From Deltaproteobacteria bacterium (lineage in GTDB: Bacteria; Desulfobacterota; Binatia; Binatales; Binataceae): a stretch of DNA of 11,259 nucleotides. Below are positions 1 to 8,441 of the stretch, one piece after another; the first letter of the stretch is position 1; each line of letters begins with the position of its first letter. The stretch covers positions 1 to 11,259 of the forward strand of contig JAJZAG010000095.1 of the NCBI GenBank assembly GCA_021799555.1, in the 5' to 3' direction. The position numbers and the translations under genes are program-made. The notes under the pieces were generated by a model, which saw nothing but the letters and a program-made list of their open reading frames with translations, did no database searches and was not told the DNA's origin.

Positions 1-94
1 TAAGTTCGAGTTTGGGTTTGGGCCCGCGCACGACGAGCCGGTCGCCCGTCTTGGCAAGCATCACCGCGTAGTCGGAGACGATTACGCTGTCCAT
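1..94 (-). CDS. cas1: Cas1 N-terminus (CRISPR integrase), partial at window edge
   Basis: The ATG at 92-94 opens a minus-strand frame that stays open for 31 codons and leaves the window at position 1. The peptide starts MDSVIVSDYAVMLAKTGDRL and continues with a VVRGPKP turn. This short beta-hairpin pattern (a hydrophobic strand, a YxVxLxKxGDRLVV block, then a basic turn) is how many Cas1 proteins begin. Cas1 is the metal-dependent integrase that, with Cas2, inserts new spacers into the CRISPR array. A good ribosome binding site (GAGGGG, 6 nt before ATG) supports this start. The gene follows cas3 by 57 nt on the same strand, a common place for cas1 in type I-B loci. No catalytic residues lie in the visible part, so identification rests on the N-terminal pattern and context. 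No Cas4 domain precedes it, so this is not a Cas4-Cas1 fusion. Confidence 0.75.
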   Translation of the reverse strand, partial: MDSVIVSDYAVMLAKTGDRLVVRGPKPKLEL

Positions 95-151
95 GGAGCA
101 CCCCTCTTTGCCCTGGCGTGAAACGGCAGTTACAATTCACCGCCATTTGGA

Positions 152-2497
152 TCAATTGATCTCCAATCCGTCGTCGGTGTATGGCGTTTTAGCAATCAGA
201 ACATCATAGTCGGCGTGTTTAGAAGTCCTGCCACGCTTCTCAAGTTGGGAGAGCTGCCGAAAGGAGATTGGCACAAAAAGCTCGGAGGCGCGCAGTGAGT
301 CCGCTTCCATCAGGCGCTCGTATTCCTCCACAAGACATTCCGGCAGAATTTCGGTCCCGTCAAAAAGCCGATCGAACAACTGGGCTAATTCGGGCTCGGA
401 CTGAAAAGCGCGCAGGCGATTGAGGCAAGACGACATGAACTCGTCATCTCCATGGCGAATCTCTCCGGTCCAGCGGCGCTCTATCTCTCCCGTGTAGACC
501 TGATCCAACAAGCCGCCAAGCTTTGACTCGTCAAGTACCGCCTCATCGCTCGAGCGAAGCACGTCGAGCGCGGCGCCGACAAACTCATCTTGGTAAACGC
601 CCTGACCCGACACTGGTGAGGTGACAACGTAAACGGGGCACGGCGGATTCTTGCGCCCGCGATTCACGCGGCCGAAGCGCTGGATGAGCGATTCGAGAGG
701 CGCCGGCTCGGTGAAGACAACATCGAAGTCAATATCGAGGCTCACTTCAACGACCTGGGTGGCGACCAGAACGATAGGGGAATATCCAGCGGCACGCGTC
801 TTTGTTCCCATCTGCTTGGAGAGCAGTTGCTCCTTGGCGGATCGGTCGCGCGAGTTGAAACGGCTGTGGAGAAGTTCGGCCTTGACGCCGCGAGGCGCGA
901 GCAACGAAACAAGCAAATCGCGCACGCGCCTGCTGCGCCGCACCGTGTTGCAGACGATCAGCGCAGCTTTTCCCTCTGTCGCAAGTGCGACAACTTTGTC
1001 GAGTACGGAAGGGTCATCGATCTCTCCTGGCATGAAGTGAAGCCTGTGGCGCGCGAAGCTCCGATACAATGCTGTATCGGCCGAAATCGAGCGGGTTTCG
1101 ACCAAGACTTCGGCCAACAATTTGCGCAGTGCATTCGGAAACGTGGCCGACATAACAAGAACCCGAGCGCCCAGTTGCCGTGTCAGGTATCTCGTCATTG
1201 CCAAAATCATCCCGAGGCGAACAGGCTCGTACGCGTGGATTTCGTCAAAGATAAGGAGCCCATTGACGGCATCGGCGATTATCGATTCATATCCGCGCAA
1301 CCGAAACGCGCTTCGCAGCAATTGGTAGGGAGTCAAAACCCGGATCGGATGGAAATGGAGATGGGCGAGGGAGCGCTGAAAGCGCGCGGTTCTGGCAGCA
1401 CTTGCGGGATCATAGGCATCGCCGTCGAGCAGGCGCCGGTAGAGAGCCTGCGCCGCGTGCGAATGCTGCAGGGTGACGAGATTCGGAAAAACCCTGGCCA
1501 GCCTGTCGTACATCGCGTTGATGCTGGCCTGATACGGAAGAACGTAGAACAGGCGCCCGGCCTGCGAACCGTTGGAACGCTGCCTGGCCGACCATAGCAG
1601 CGCGGCTTCCGTCTTGCCGCTTCCGGTTGGCGCCGTAAGAAGGCTGTTCCCGTCAGCCTGCGCGGCGTCCTGTTGGTGTTTGTACAGCTTATCCGGGCTG
1701 AGTTCGAGGCGCTTGATGATTTCGGCCGGGTCGTGCGGCGGCACCAGTGGTTGCGTCACGTGCGCGGATGCGGTGTGGTCCGCAAGCAGAACGATTCCCC
1801 TCAGCGCTAGGGCAGCAAGATTCCATCGCGACGCGGAGGGAGCTTGCTCAAGCGTGGAGAACAAATGCCGATACCGCTCCAGGGCTCGATAGACGCGCGC
1901 CACGGCGTTTCGCTGAAAGTCTTCCGCCGGGTCTGCCGGGATTGCTGGTGAGACTGGGAAGAGCGGCAACCGCGTCTTCGCTAGCCACTCAGGAATATCA
2001 ACGCGAACGAATTCGGCGAGCGCAAAGACGCTCGGCGGCGGAACGTCACCGACCAGTTTGACTACCGGGTCGAATGGATCATCCCCGGGGTCGTCGGCGG
2101 CCGGATAAAGTTGGTCTACGCGGGCGAAGTCGCGGTGATGCGACGCGATTCCCGCCACGACCCAGGCGGGGTCCCCGTAAGTGTCCTCGGGAAGAATCCA
2201 TTCCAAGAAGGCAAGGGAGAGCACTTCATGTCGGTGACCCCATGTTTTGGCCCCGGGCCGCAGTTGGAGCTGAAATCCCCGAGCGACCTTGCCAAAGTCG
2301 TGGAAAATGCAGGCTAGCGCGGCGCGGTGCCACAGGCGCTCATCGCCGACGCGCTCCGCAAGGCCGGGTAGTACATGGAATAGACGTTCCAGCCTCGATA
2401 AGACCCTCGTTGTATGCGCGATCAGGGTTTCGCCCGCCGCGCTCGGTGGATGTGGGCTCTTGGCCCAGATTTGAGAAAGCACCTCGCGGTAGGGCAC
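152..2497 (-). CDS. cas3: Cas3, HD nuclease fused to superfamily 2 helicase
   Basis: A 781-aa protein recruited by Cascade to unwind and degrade target DNA. The N-terminal HD nuclease domain (about residues 20-245) shows H28, the HDFGK motif (H66-D67, K70), H90, the SHH pair at 120-121 and a late D240 in LADHTAS. The helicase follows: Walker A TAPTGSGKT at about 288-296, a DEIH box at 418-421, SAT at 450-452, and motif VI QRFGRVNRGR at about 606-615. The C-terminal part (about 640-781) is the usual Cas3 accessory region. All expected catalytic residues are present and the length is normal, so the protein should be active. The start is GTG at 2497, with GAGG 6 nt upstream. It begins 20 nt after cas5 ends, so the two are probably co-transcribed and perhaps translationally coupled. 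The fused single-chain form and the neighbours fit type I-B. Confidence 0.95.
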   Translation of the reverse strand: MPYREVLSQIWAKSPHPPSAAGETLIAHTTRVLSRLERLFHVLPGLAERVGDERLWHRAALACIFHDFGKVARGFQLQLRPGAKTWGHRHEVLSLAFLEWILPEDTYGDPAWVVAGIASHHRDFARVDQLYPAADDPGDDPFDPVVKLVGDVPPPSVFALAEFVRVDIPEWLAKTRLPLFPVSPAIPADPAEDFQRNAVARVYRALERYRHLFSTLEQAPSASRWNLAALALRGIVLLADHTASAHVTQPLVPPHDPAEIIKRLELSPDKLYKHQQDAAQADGNSLLTAPTGSGKTEAALLWSARQRSNGSQAGRLFYVLPYQASINAMYDRLARVFPNLVTLQHSHAAQALYRRLLDGDAYDPASAARTARFQRSLAHLHFHPIRVLTPYQLLRSAFRLRGYESIIADAVNGLLIFDEIHAYEPVRLGMILAMTRYLTRQLGARVLVMSATFPNALRKLLAEVLVETRSISADTALYRSFARHRLHFMPGEIDDPSVLDKVVALATEGKAALIVCNTVRRSRRVRDLLVSLLAPRGVKAELLHSRFNSRDRSAKEQLLSKQMGTKTRAAGYSPIVLVATQVVEVSLDIDFDVVFTEPAPLESLIQRFGRVNRGRKNPPCPVYVVTSPVSGQGVYQDEFVGAALDVLRSSDEAVLDESKLGGLLDQVYTGEIERRWTGEIRHGDDEFMSSCLNRLRAFQSEPELAQLFDRLFDGTEILPECLVEEYERLMEADSLRASELFVPISFRQLSQLEKRGRTSKHADYDVLIAKTPYTDDGLEIN

Positions 2498-2517
2498 AGG
2501 ACACCTCGCGGCCCTTT

Positions 2518-3264
2518 TCAGCTAAAAGAATGGAAAGCGAGCGCTCGATGCGCGCCGCGCCACTCGGGAGAGTCGGGGTCGACCAGGAGCCGCGCATCCT
2601 CGTCGCCGAGGCGTATCATCTGGCGAGTGCCAAGATCGCCGTCCGCAGTTGGCCCATCGTAGATCCGTTCATGTAGCAGGATATACCGGTCGAAGATCGC
2701 GTCGCGACGGGGCGGCGGGCTTACATATCGCGGCATAAAAACCGTCACGCCGCGACCCGTGCGCCGGCGAAAGTCGCCGGGCAGAATCGTGTCTTCGTAG
2801 TAGCCACGGCCGGCAGACACCAGATCGATGATTTCTATTTTTGAGTAACAGCCAAGGTCCTGCGAGCGGCCGAGTACCACGGTGAAACGAGGGTTCCGGA
2901 AAGAATCCTCGAAATCGAGCCGATCCAGGTAAAGCGTAAGGCGGCAATTAAACAGGAATTGACGAGCCGTTGGCTGAACCGTCGCACTGGTCGAAGAGGG
3001 AAACGCGGCCCCGCCAATAGCGAATGGGCGGCCACCCGGCACGATGATGTGCTGATTTTCGAGGTCTTCGCCCTTGCCGCTGGCGGTGAAGCGATAGGCA
3101 AATCTGAAACTTGTCGGTTCGGGGAGTTCGCCGAGCGCGCTCGCGATGTGCCCGTAGATAGTCGCCGGCGGGGGCATATCGAACGTAAGCTGCTTGCCGA
3201 CGAGAAAATGCGGATATCGGAACGAGCAGACCGGCGCTTCGAGCTCCACGCGGAGAACTCGCAT
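2518..3264 (-). CDS. cas5: Cas5, Cascade subunit (type I-B, Cas5t-like)
   Basis: A 248-aa RAMP-family protein that binds the 5' handle of the crRNA within Cascade. The start is placed at ATG 3264. The frame is open 14 codons further upstream, but those codons lie inside the end of cas7, and the stop of cas7 (TGA at 3266-3268) sits one base before this ATG, which suggests translational coupling. From this start the protein begins MRVLRVELEAP and continues with the family's glycine/proline-rich signature, MPPPATIYGHIASALGE at about residues 30-46. A second family block, VVLGRSQDL, lies near the middle (about 129-137). The length is typical for Cas5 of type I-B. No strong ribosome binding site is visible before 3264, as expected if ribosomes re-initiate after cas7. 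The subgroup (Cas5t against Cas5h) is judged from neighbouring Cst1/Cst2-like genes and is less certain than the family. Confidence 0.92.
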   Translation of the reverse strand: MRVLRVELEAPVCSFRYPHFLVGKQLTFDMPPPATIYGHIASALGELPEPTSFRFAYRFTASGKGEDLENQHIIVPGGRPFAIGGAAFPSSTSATVQPTARQFLFNCRLTLYLDRLDFEDSFRNPRFTVVLGRSQDLGCYSKIEIIDLVSAGRGYYEDTILPGDFRRRTGRGVTVFMPRYVSPPPRRDAIFDRYILLHERIYDGPTADGDLGTRQMIRLGDEDARLLVDPDSPEWRGAHRALAFHSFS

Positions 3265-3265
3265 A

Positions 3266-4336
3266 TCAATCGTACCAGGATTGATTAGCTTCCTTGGCGA
3301 GTTCATCAGCGAGTTGGTGCATTACCTCCCGCGGGTGCCCCCAGCGAAGCTTGACTCCGGACAGGTCCTCGCTTGCAAGGCCCTCGACTTTCGCACGGTG
3401 GTCATCCATATAGCCCCTGGCCCAGCCCACAAAGACCTCGGAAAGGATCTGATCCTTGTAGACGCGAAGGACCTCCTTCAGGGCGTCGATTAGTATCTCG
3501 GGTTCGCCCTGCGAGTTCGGGCGGATGATTCTCGCGAACGGATTGTTGCCCGCCTTTACGACGGCGCAGACCGTCAGGCCGGGAGTAACGTCCGTATAGT
3601 GTAGGGTCAGCTTCGCGCCTCCTTCCAGTTCGCCGATGGCTCTGATCAGCGTTGAGACGCGCCGCGCGCGCTCGCCACCAGGGAGCCGGAAAGCGGGTTG
3701 CCCGTGAACGGCGGCCTCCTCGAGCTTTTCCTCCTTTGCAATCTTGACGCGCACTTCATCGAGATTCCGATACCCGACGCGACCCCCGTTGAAGAAGGTG
3801 CCCGCCGTGGAGAGATCCAACGACAGGAGACCCTGAAGGGTTGCACGGTAGAACTGGTGCTCGTGGGGAACGGGGTTGCCGTCGTGGCGCGCCATGGTCC
3901 CGAAATCATCAACGACCTTAACAGGCCCGATCGACACCAAAGTGCCCATGCGCAGCGGAGAGATTCGTGTAATTTCGCCGGCGACGGGAGTCTGGTTTTC
4001 CTCGGTCTCTCCACTGCGGGCGCCGGAGCGCTTCGAGGGTGCGCGCATGTAACCAAAAAGGTCGTCGTCCCACCACCGCAGAGGGTTGGCGTCGGTGTAA
4101 GCGATCTTCGCTTCACGGAAGACCGGTGCCGCCTGCCACTGCGGAGCCGAGCGTTCTAGATAGGTCCTGAGCCAGTAGCGGACGGCCTGAGCCGAGACGT
4201 AGGGGTAAACGCCCGCACGAGTCGTTATCCGCTTCACGGCTATTGTGTTGTCGGTGCGAGCGCCCTCCTCCGCGCCTGCGTTGTTCAGCGCGGAAGCGGG
4301 AGCATCGATTAGCATCATTCCGGAAACAAAAGCCAC
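3266..4336 (-). CDS. cas7: Cas7, Cascade backbone (Cst2/DevR family)
   Basis: A 356-aa protein of the Cst2/DevR family, the subunit that polymerises along the crRNA spacer. The frame extends 40 codons further up to an ATG at 4456, inside cas8, but the real start is most likely GTG 4336: an excellent ribosome binding site (AAGGAGGGG) lies 7 nt before it, and translation from there gives MAFVSGMMLIDAPASALNNA, the normal family beginning. Visible family features include SAQAVRYWLRTYL at about 68-80, LFGYM near 113, SPLRMGTLVSIG at about 145-156, and a strand with GRVGYRNLDE in the middle. DevR of Myxococcus, a member of this family, also affects expression of its own locus; whether that applies here is unknown. 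It lies 52 nt after cas8 and ends one base before the cas5 ATG. Confidence 0.92.
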   Translation of the reverse strand: MAFVSGMMLIDAPASALNNAGAEEGARTDNTIAVKRITTRAGVYPYVSAQAVRYWLRTYLERSAPQWQAAPVFREAKIAYTDANPLRWWDDDLFGYMRAPSKRSGARSGETEENQTPVAGEITRISPLRMGTLVSIGPVKVVDDFGTMARHDGNPVPHEHQFYRATLQGLLSLDLSTAGTFFNGGRVGYRNLDEVRVKIAKEEKLEEAAVHGQPAFRLPGGERARRVSTLIRAIGELEGGAKLTLHYTDVTPGLTVCAVVKAGNNPFARIIRPNSQGEPEILIDALKEVLRVYKDQILSEVFVGWARGYMDDHRAKVEGLASEDLSGVKLRWGHPREVMHQLADELAKEANQSWYD

Positions 4337-4341
4337 GGGAT

Positions 4342-4350
4342 CCCCTCCTT
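4342..4350 (-). promoter_or_regulatory. Ribosome binding site deciding the cas7 GTG start
   Basis: The minus strand reads AAGGAGGGG, 7 nt from the GGAGG core to the GTG at 4336. It favours that start over the ATG 120 bases upstream, which would overlap cas8 and adds residues unlike the family. Confidence 0.8.
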
Positions 4351-4388
4351 CTTTCTTTTGTGATCTTCGAAACTCCGCATCACGCAGA

Positions 4389-5909
4389 CTACGACGACGC
4401 GCTTGCCGACTCGTCGCTGGTTTCGTCAGTCTCTTCAGGTTCCGTAACGGCTTCAAGCGCCGCAGGTTCCTTCTTAAAGAAGTCTTTCAGTTGTTCGATG
4501 AGCCGGATAAGAACGAGGTCACGCGCCAGACGCCAATCGATCCGAGGAATCTCTTCGCTTTCCTCGAAAATCAGAATGAACTCGTCAAATCCAACAAGCG
4601 GCTCCTTGCTGGAAGCCACGCGCTCGCGCGATGCGCGGAGCAGCAGCGCCCTCAGACCGTTGTAGCGCCGGACCATGTACAGCTTCTGAAACAGACGCGC
4701 GTCATTGGATGACTGGATATGCTCAGCAACACGGTCCGCGAGCGTGCGGATTGCATCGATACGCGCTTTATCCATTCCCAGGATCTCCTTCAGAAAGAGA
4801 TGCGTGAGCGGCCATGAAACCAATTCGATTTCGCGGGTGTGAGAGTATTCCAGCCGGGGATCGTTTTTCATTTGACGCGCCGGCTTCCACGCGCGACGCA
4901 AGAAATACGTACGGATAAAGCTCGCCGCGTTCTGTGGCAGCCCGAAGAGATCCTCGTAGAGAAAGTTACGGTTCTTGCCTGCCTGGGGCTCCGGCGGGGG
5001 ATCCTGGTTGTTCTGTTGGTTCCGGCTGCCACGTTTCCCGTTAGCCAGCTTTGGAGCTACGGGCCTCTCCCACGCACGCGCCACGATGGAATTCCAGACG
5101 TCGGCGATACCCGCACGCGAGGCGGCGACGACAAAGGAAACCACTTCGCTCGGGAGTTCGAAAATGTCTATGTCAGGTCCTTGTCCGGAGTTCGTGAGAT
5201 GGTACACCGTCACGGAGGGAAGGACATCCTGCTCCTGCGCAGAGGCCGAGGCTTTTGTTCTCCGAGCGACGTCGCTCAGGGCATCGATCACGAGTGTTCG
5301 CGGGGCCTTCGCGTCTTCGTATTTTTCGCCCGTCTTTTGGGCAAGAAGCAGCAATTTGCGGTTGTCGTTCAGAAAGCGGTGGGCAAACGCGTATGTAACG
5401 CTCTGATCATCCGGACAGTGGACCGCCAATGCTCTGCCATGGCAACGGCGACAGCCAAGAGGGAACGCTTGGATCGCAAGAAGACATCCGCCGCATATCG
5501 GCATCCCTCCAAGCCCGGCAGGAAAGAAGTTGAGCACGTTCTCGCCCGTGATCATCGGAACGTGCTGGCGATAGACAAGTCGCGCGGCGGGACTGCCGCA
5601 GAAGCCGCATCGCAAACCTGCGGCATTGTCCTCCGCATCCTTCTCGAAGGCTCGAAGCACTTCCACGCGAAAACGCTTTACGAACTTGTCGCGATGACGC
5701 GGAGTTATGTCCGCCTGAAACGGCAGAGAGTTCGGGAATACAACCGAAAGGAAGGCCTTAAGCTTTCCAGAGAAATACTCGCGTTCCAGAAATTCCGCCA
5801 CGCGAAGCAAGTCTTTCCGCGTGAGCTTGCTTGGGTCGGGCTTGTCGCAGAAGGCGCAGATGGTAGCCACGCCTACGTCAGCGATGGGATGTCCGGTGTA
5901 GGTAAGCAT
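4389..5909 (-). CDS. cas8: Cas8, Cascade large subunit, CXXC-CXXC (Cst1) type
   Basis: A 506-aa protein matching the CXXC-CXXC Cst1 type of Cascade large subunit, which in type I systems recognises the PAM and helps recruit Cas3. From ATG 5909 the protein starts MLTYTGHPIADVGVATICAF, the characteristic Cst1 opening (YTG-P-x-DVG). It carries C18-x2-C21, C101-x2-C104 (CGFC), C139-x2-C142 (CGGC) and C153-x2-C156 (CRRC); the last three pairs probably bind zinc. The C-terminal half is helical and ends in an acidic, serine-rich tail. The frame is open 17 codons further upstream, overlapping cas6, but the N-terminal motif and a GGAG 10 nt before 5909 favour the inner start, which overlaps the cas6 end by a few bases only outside its stop. 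Family assignment is by motif and context; the cas8a1/cas8b naming of Cst1 has changed between classification schemes. Confidence 0.88.
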   Translation of the reverse strand: MLTYTGHPIADVGVATICAFCDKPDPSKLTRKDLLRVAEFLEREYFSGKLKAFLSVVFPNSLPFQADITPRHRDKFVKRFRVEVLRAFEKDAEDNAAGLRCGFCGSPAARLVYRQHVPMITGENVLNFFPAGLGGMPICGGCLLAIQAFPLGCRRCHGRALAVHCPDDQSVTYAFAHRFLNDNRKLLLLAQKTGEKYEDAKAPRTLVIDALSDVARRTKASASAQEQDVLPSVTVYHLTNSGQGPDIDIFELPSEVVSFVVAASRAGIADVWNSIVARAWERPVAPKLANGKRGSRNQQNNQDPPPEPQAGKNRNFLYEDLFGLPQNAASFIRTYFLRRAWKPARQMKNDPRLEYSHTREIELVSWPLTHLFLKEILGMDKARIDAIRTLADRVAEHIQSSNDARLFQKLYMVRRYNGLRALLLRASRERVASSKEPLVGFDEFILIFEESEEIPRIDWRLARDLVLIRLIEQLKDFFKKEPAALEAVTEPEETDETSDESASASS

Positions 5910-5916
5910 ACGCTTG

Positions 5917-6945
5917 TCACTCCGAGTCTGCACCGCCAGCCCGGTACCCGCCCAGTCCAAATGTGGCGCCGTGGCCGATATGACATGTCTGGCCGAATTT
6001 CAACCAGGGCCAGAACGGGGTCAGGTCGCCCTCGTAGGTCGCCGCGCCAACCAGGCCGTCCCACTGCATCTTACGGTCCTGCCGGGACGAGTATCGCGAC
6101 CAACTGACCCATCGCGTGCGATTACGCACCAGACGAATTTCCTGCGCGCGCTCGATCATCGCCTTGAAGTCCGCGTCCAGCGGAGCGCCGCAATGAAACC
6201 GCGACAGCGAGGAGAGCCGTCCCATCAGCCGGCGGAACACGATGTGAAACTCCGGCACGCGGGCCCACGAGCCTTCGTGCTTTAGCCGGGTCTGCGTGAC
6301 GAACTCGATAGTCACGGGGCCGCGCGGGCAAGCCTCGCGAGCGCATTCGTCGAGCGTTGTCGCCGGCGCGGCTCCGCGCACAACGTTATCGCGGGCGTCA
6401 TAGACGAGGTTTCCGCTTCCGTCTTTGGCTCGCGGATCGAGCGACTCGATACGGGCGAGCTCGATCGCGCGGCGACCGCGGCCGATTCGGTCCATCTCGC
6501 GCATCGCGACCACGAAATGCGGAAAGAATTCCTGCGCGCGTCCGATCAGCGTAAGCCCGAAGGAAAGCTCCTCGCCGGGCTCGAAGATAAGCCGCGCGCC
6601 CTCGTCCGCGGCTCTCCATTCGGGCGCGAGCACGAACGGGCGGGGGATCTCCTCATGCGTGCGGAGAGCGTCGGAGCCGGGCGGCGGCGATGATTCGAAA
6701 ATCAGATGATAGGGGCACTGAAGCGGTATCGGGCAGTGCTCACCGAGACGCGAGGGACACGCCAGTTGGCGAAACGCGCGTCCGAACGCGCCGCGCAAAG
6801 TCGAGCCGAGGTAGAGCGGTAGATCGAGCCGCTCACGCGCGATGAAATGCGCACGGTAGGCGGCGAGCGATAACGGACTGTTCAAATGCCCCCCGAACCG
6901 CGCCCGATAAAAGTCCCGAGGCGCAACTTTTCGCCGATGAAGCAT
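5917..6945 (-). CDS. cas6: Cas6, crRNA-processing endoribonuclease (DUF2276-like C-terminus)
   Basis: A protein of up to 342 aa with RAMP features of Cas6, which cuts the pre-crRNA inside each repeat. A block near the N-terminus reads DLPLYLGSTLRGAFGRAFRQ (41-60) and is followed by a cluster of cysteines (C63, C71, C77) before PYHLIFES. The C-terminus carries RYSSRQDRKMQWDGLVG (about 284-300), TYEGDLTPF and a glycine-rich GHGATFGLGGY (324-334), the usual Cas6/RAMP terminal loop. The catalytic residue cannot be assigned by eye; H251 and H322 are candidates. The start is uncertain. ATG 6945 has no clear ribosome binding site. A TTG at 6885 would give a protein beginning near LNSPLSLAAYRAHF, closer to the usual start of relatives. 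The frame also runs on upstream into the ATPase gene, but that part looks like non-coding shadow. It sits 71 nt after the ATPase gene and its stop is 7 nt from the cas8 ATG. Confidence 0.85.
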   Translation of the reverse strand: MLHRRKVAPRDFYRARFGGHLNSPLSLAAYRAHFIARERLDLPLYLGSTLRGAFGRAFRQLACPSRLGEHCPIPLQCPYHLIFESSPPPGSDALRTHEEIPRPFVLAPEWRAADEGARLIFEPGEELSFGLTLIGRAQEFFPHFVVAMREMDRIGRGRRAIELARIESLDPRAKDGSGNLVYDARDNVVRGAAPATTLDECAREACPRGPVTIEFVTQTRLKHEGSWARVPEFHIVFRRLMGRLSSLSRFHCGAPLDADFKAMIERAQEIRLVRNRTRWVSWSRYSSRQDRKMQWDGLVGAATYEGDLTPFWPWLKFGQTCHIGHGATFGLGGYRAGGADSE

Positions 6946-7016
6946 AGCAAAATCGCATTTAGCATGAAACGGTCGCTCAAAGACCGATTCTCGCGATCGC
7001 CGACAGCGCCTTCGGC

Positions 7017-8426
7017 CTATACGAATCCCACGCGTCGTGCGCTGGTTCTCGGGACCACGACCTCGATGTCTTCCGGCGAGATTTCGAGTTGCCGGCCATC
7101 GGCGACGGAATCGGGCGCTGTGCGCTCGGCGACGCGACCAGCGGCCTCGACCAAGACCTGGCGCAACTGCCTTGGCGTCAGAGCGCTTAGCTGTTCGAGC
7201 GCTTGCGATGAGAGCTCGGGTTGGAACGCCTGACCCCACGACTCGGTCCCGAGCAGATCGCGATAAACGGACGTGGCGATCGCCCGCATTTCTTCGCGCT
7301 TTGGCATTCGCACGTCGATCGGTTTGAACCGACTCAATATCGGCTCGGGGAGCGCTTTGGAATCGTTTGCGGTCGCGACCCAGCTGATATGCGCGCAGTT
7401 CATTTCCAGAGCGAGGCACTCGTCGAGAAAGGCGCGCGCGGTCGCCGGCTCCAAAAGCGTATACAGGGGGCCGTAAGGGTCGTATCGCCGCTCACCCGAC
7501 ACTTTATCGATCTCATCCAGAAGGATGATCGGATTGCCGGTCTTGCCGCCGCACAATGCCTCGAAAATCTTCCCTGGCTTCGCTTCCGCCCATTGGGCGT
7601 CGGCACCGGAGAGCACGAAGTTCGCGGTCATCGCGCCGCACGAGATCGCATGGAATTCCGCGCCGATCGAAGCGGCCACTGCCTGGAGAAGCCTCGTTTT
7701 CCCTATTCCGGCGGGGCCGGTCAGCAGCACGGGTGCGATCTGAAGTATGCGCTCGCGCGACAACAGGCATAACGAAAGCTGACGGCGGAAGAATCGCAAA
7801 GCCGTCGCGAGATTGGGAAAACGATCTTCCAACTCGATGAGTTTGGTCACGACCTCAAGGCTTGCTTGCGCAAGGCTTCGTTCCACGTCCGCATCGCGAA
7901 GCCTCTCGAGTGCGGACAGTTGACGGCGATAGCTCGACGTCTTTGCCACCGCCAATCGCTTCTCGAGCAATTCTCGCGAAACGATCGTCATCGTCGGACC
8001 CGAAGATTCCCCGGCGCACGGTGGCTTAACTTCCTCAGGTTTACGCTCTGGAATCTGCGGCGTCGCGTGAATCTCGTCGGCGTCATTTTCAGGGCGTTCG
8101 CATGTGTCGATTCCCGAACCAGCACAGGCGGCCTTGGCAAGTTCGCCATGGCCGAGCAGATCCACGACTTCATCAGGCCCAGAGCATACGCGCAGCTCGC
8201 GCCGGACGTGTCGAAGGTCCGAATAGTCCTCCGCGACCACAACCAACTGGCCATCGGCGAGGCTGTATATCCTGATGCACGTCCACTCCGGTTGGTCGAA
8301 CAAGTCGCGAGATCGACTGCTCTGTCTCCACGGCGGCGGACTGCACACCTCTGCGAGCAATCTGCCGGAAAACATGAAATCCGCCTGGCCCGGCCTCCTG
8401 ACGATCACCCTCTGAAACGCAGCCAT
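7017..8426 (-). CDS. Lon-like AAA+ ATPase without protease domain, CRISPR-associated
   Basis: A 469-aa protein with three visible parts. Residues 1-95 form a small N-terminal domain with FMFSGRLLAEV and IRIYSLADGQLVVVAEDYSD; by eye this weakly recalls the EXLDI-type domain, unconfirmed. Residues about 96-150 are a polar linker. From about 150 come helices and then a AAA+ module: Walker A GPAGIGKT (237-244), Walker B ILLDEIDK (301-308), sensor 1 in ATAND (N354), a likely arginine finger at R366 (LSRF), and a sensor 2 region TPRQLR (417-422). The stretch PGKIFEAL to LLEPATARAFLDE resembles the Lon AAA+ core (PGKI, DEIDK, LLEP/LLEV, F.D). There is no Ser-Lys Lon protease domain, so it is probably a remodelling or motor ATPase. 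The start is ATG 8426, with GGAGG 6 nt upstream. It lies 15 nt after the nuclease gene and probably shares its transcript. Its substrate and role are unknown. Confidence 0.85.
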   Translation of the reverse strand: MAAFQRVIVRRPGQADFMFSGRLLAEVCSPPPWRQSSRSRDLFDQPEWTCIRIYSLADGQLVVVAEDYSDLRHVRRELRVCSGPDEVVDLLGHGELAKAACAGSGIDTCERPENDADEIHATPQIPERKPEEVKPPCAGESSGPTMTIVSRELLEKRLAVAKTSSYRRQLSALERLRDADVERSLAQASLEVVTKLIELEDRFPNLATALRFFRRQLSLCLLSRERILQIAPVLLTGPAGIGKTRLLQAVAASIGAEFHAISCGAMTANFVLSGADAQWAEAKPGKIFEALCGGKTGNPIILLDEIDKVSGERRYDPYGPLYTLLEPATARAFLDECLALEMNCAHISWVATANDSKALPEPILSRFKPIDVRMPKREEMRAIATSVYRDLLGTESWGQAFQPELSSQALEQLSALTPRQLRQVLVEAAGRVAERTAPDSVADGRQLEISPEDIEVVVPRTSARRVGFV

Positions 8427-8441
8427 CGTCACCCTCCCGTC

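Noticed and set aside
1410..1597. Short frames antisense or out of frame within cas3
   Set aside because: They overlap an intact cas3 with all helicase motifs and show no start signals or domain patterns.
4839..6107. Long plus-strand open frame (422 codons) across cas8
   Set aside because: It lies opposite cas8 and the cas6 end, has a basic, low-complexity composition with no family motif, and no ribosome binding site. It is a shadow of the GC-rich coding strand.
6946..7419. Upstream extension of the cas6 frame into the ATPase gene
   Set aside because: The added residues are arginine-rich without a pattern and overlap the well-supported C-terminal part of the AAA+ gene in another frame. Cas6 family similarity begins only after 6945.
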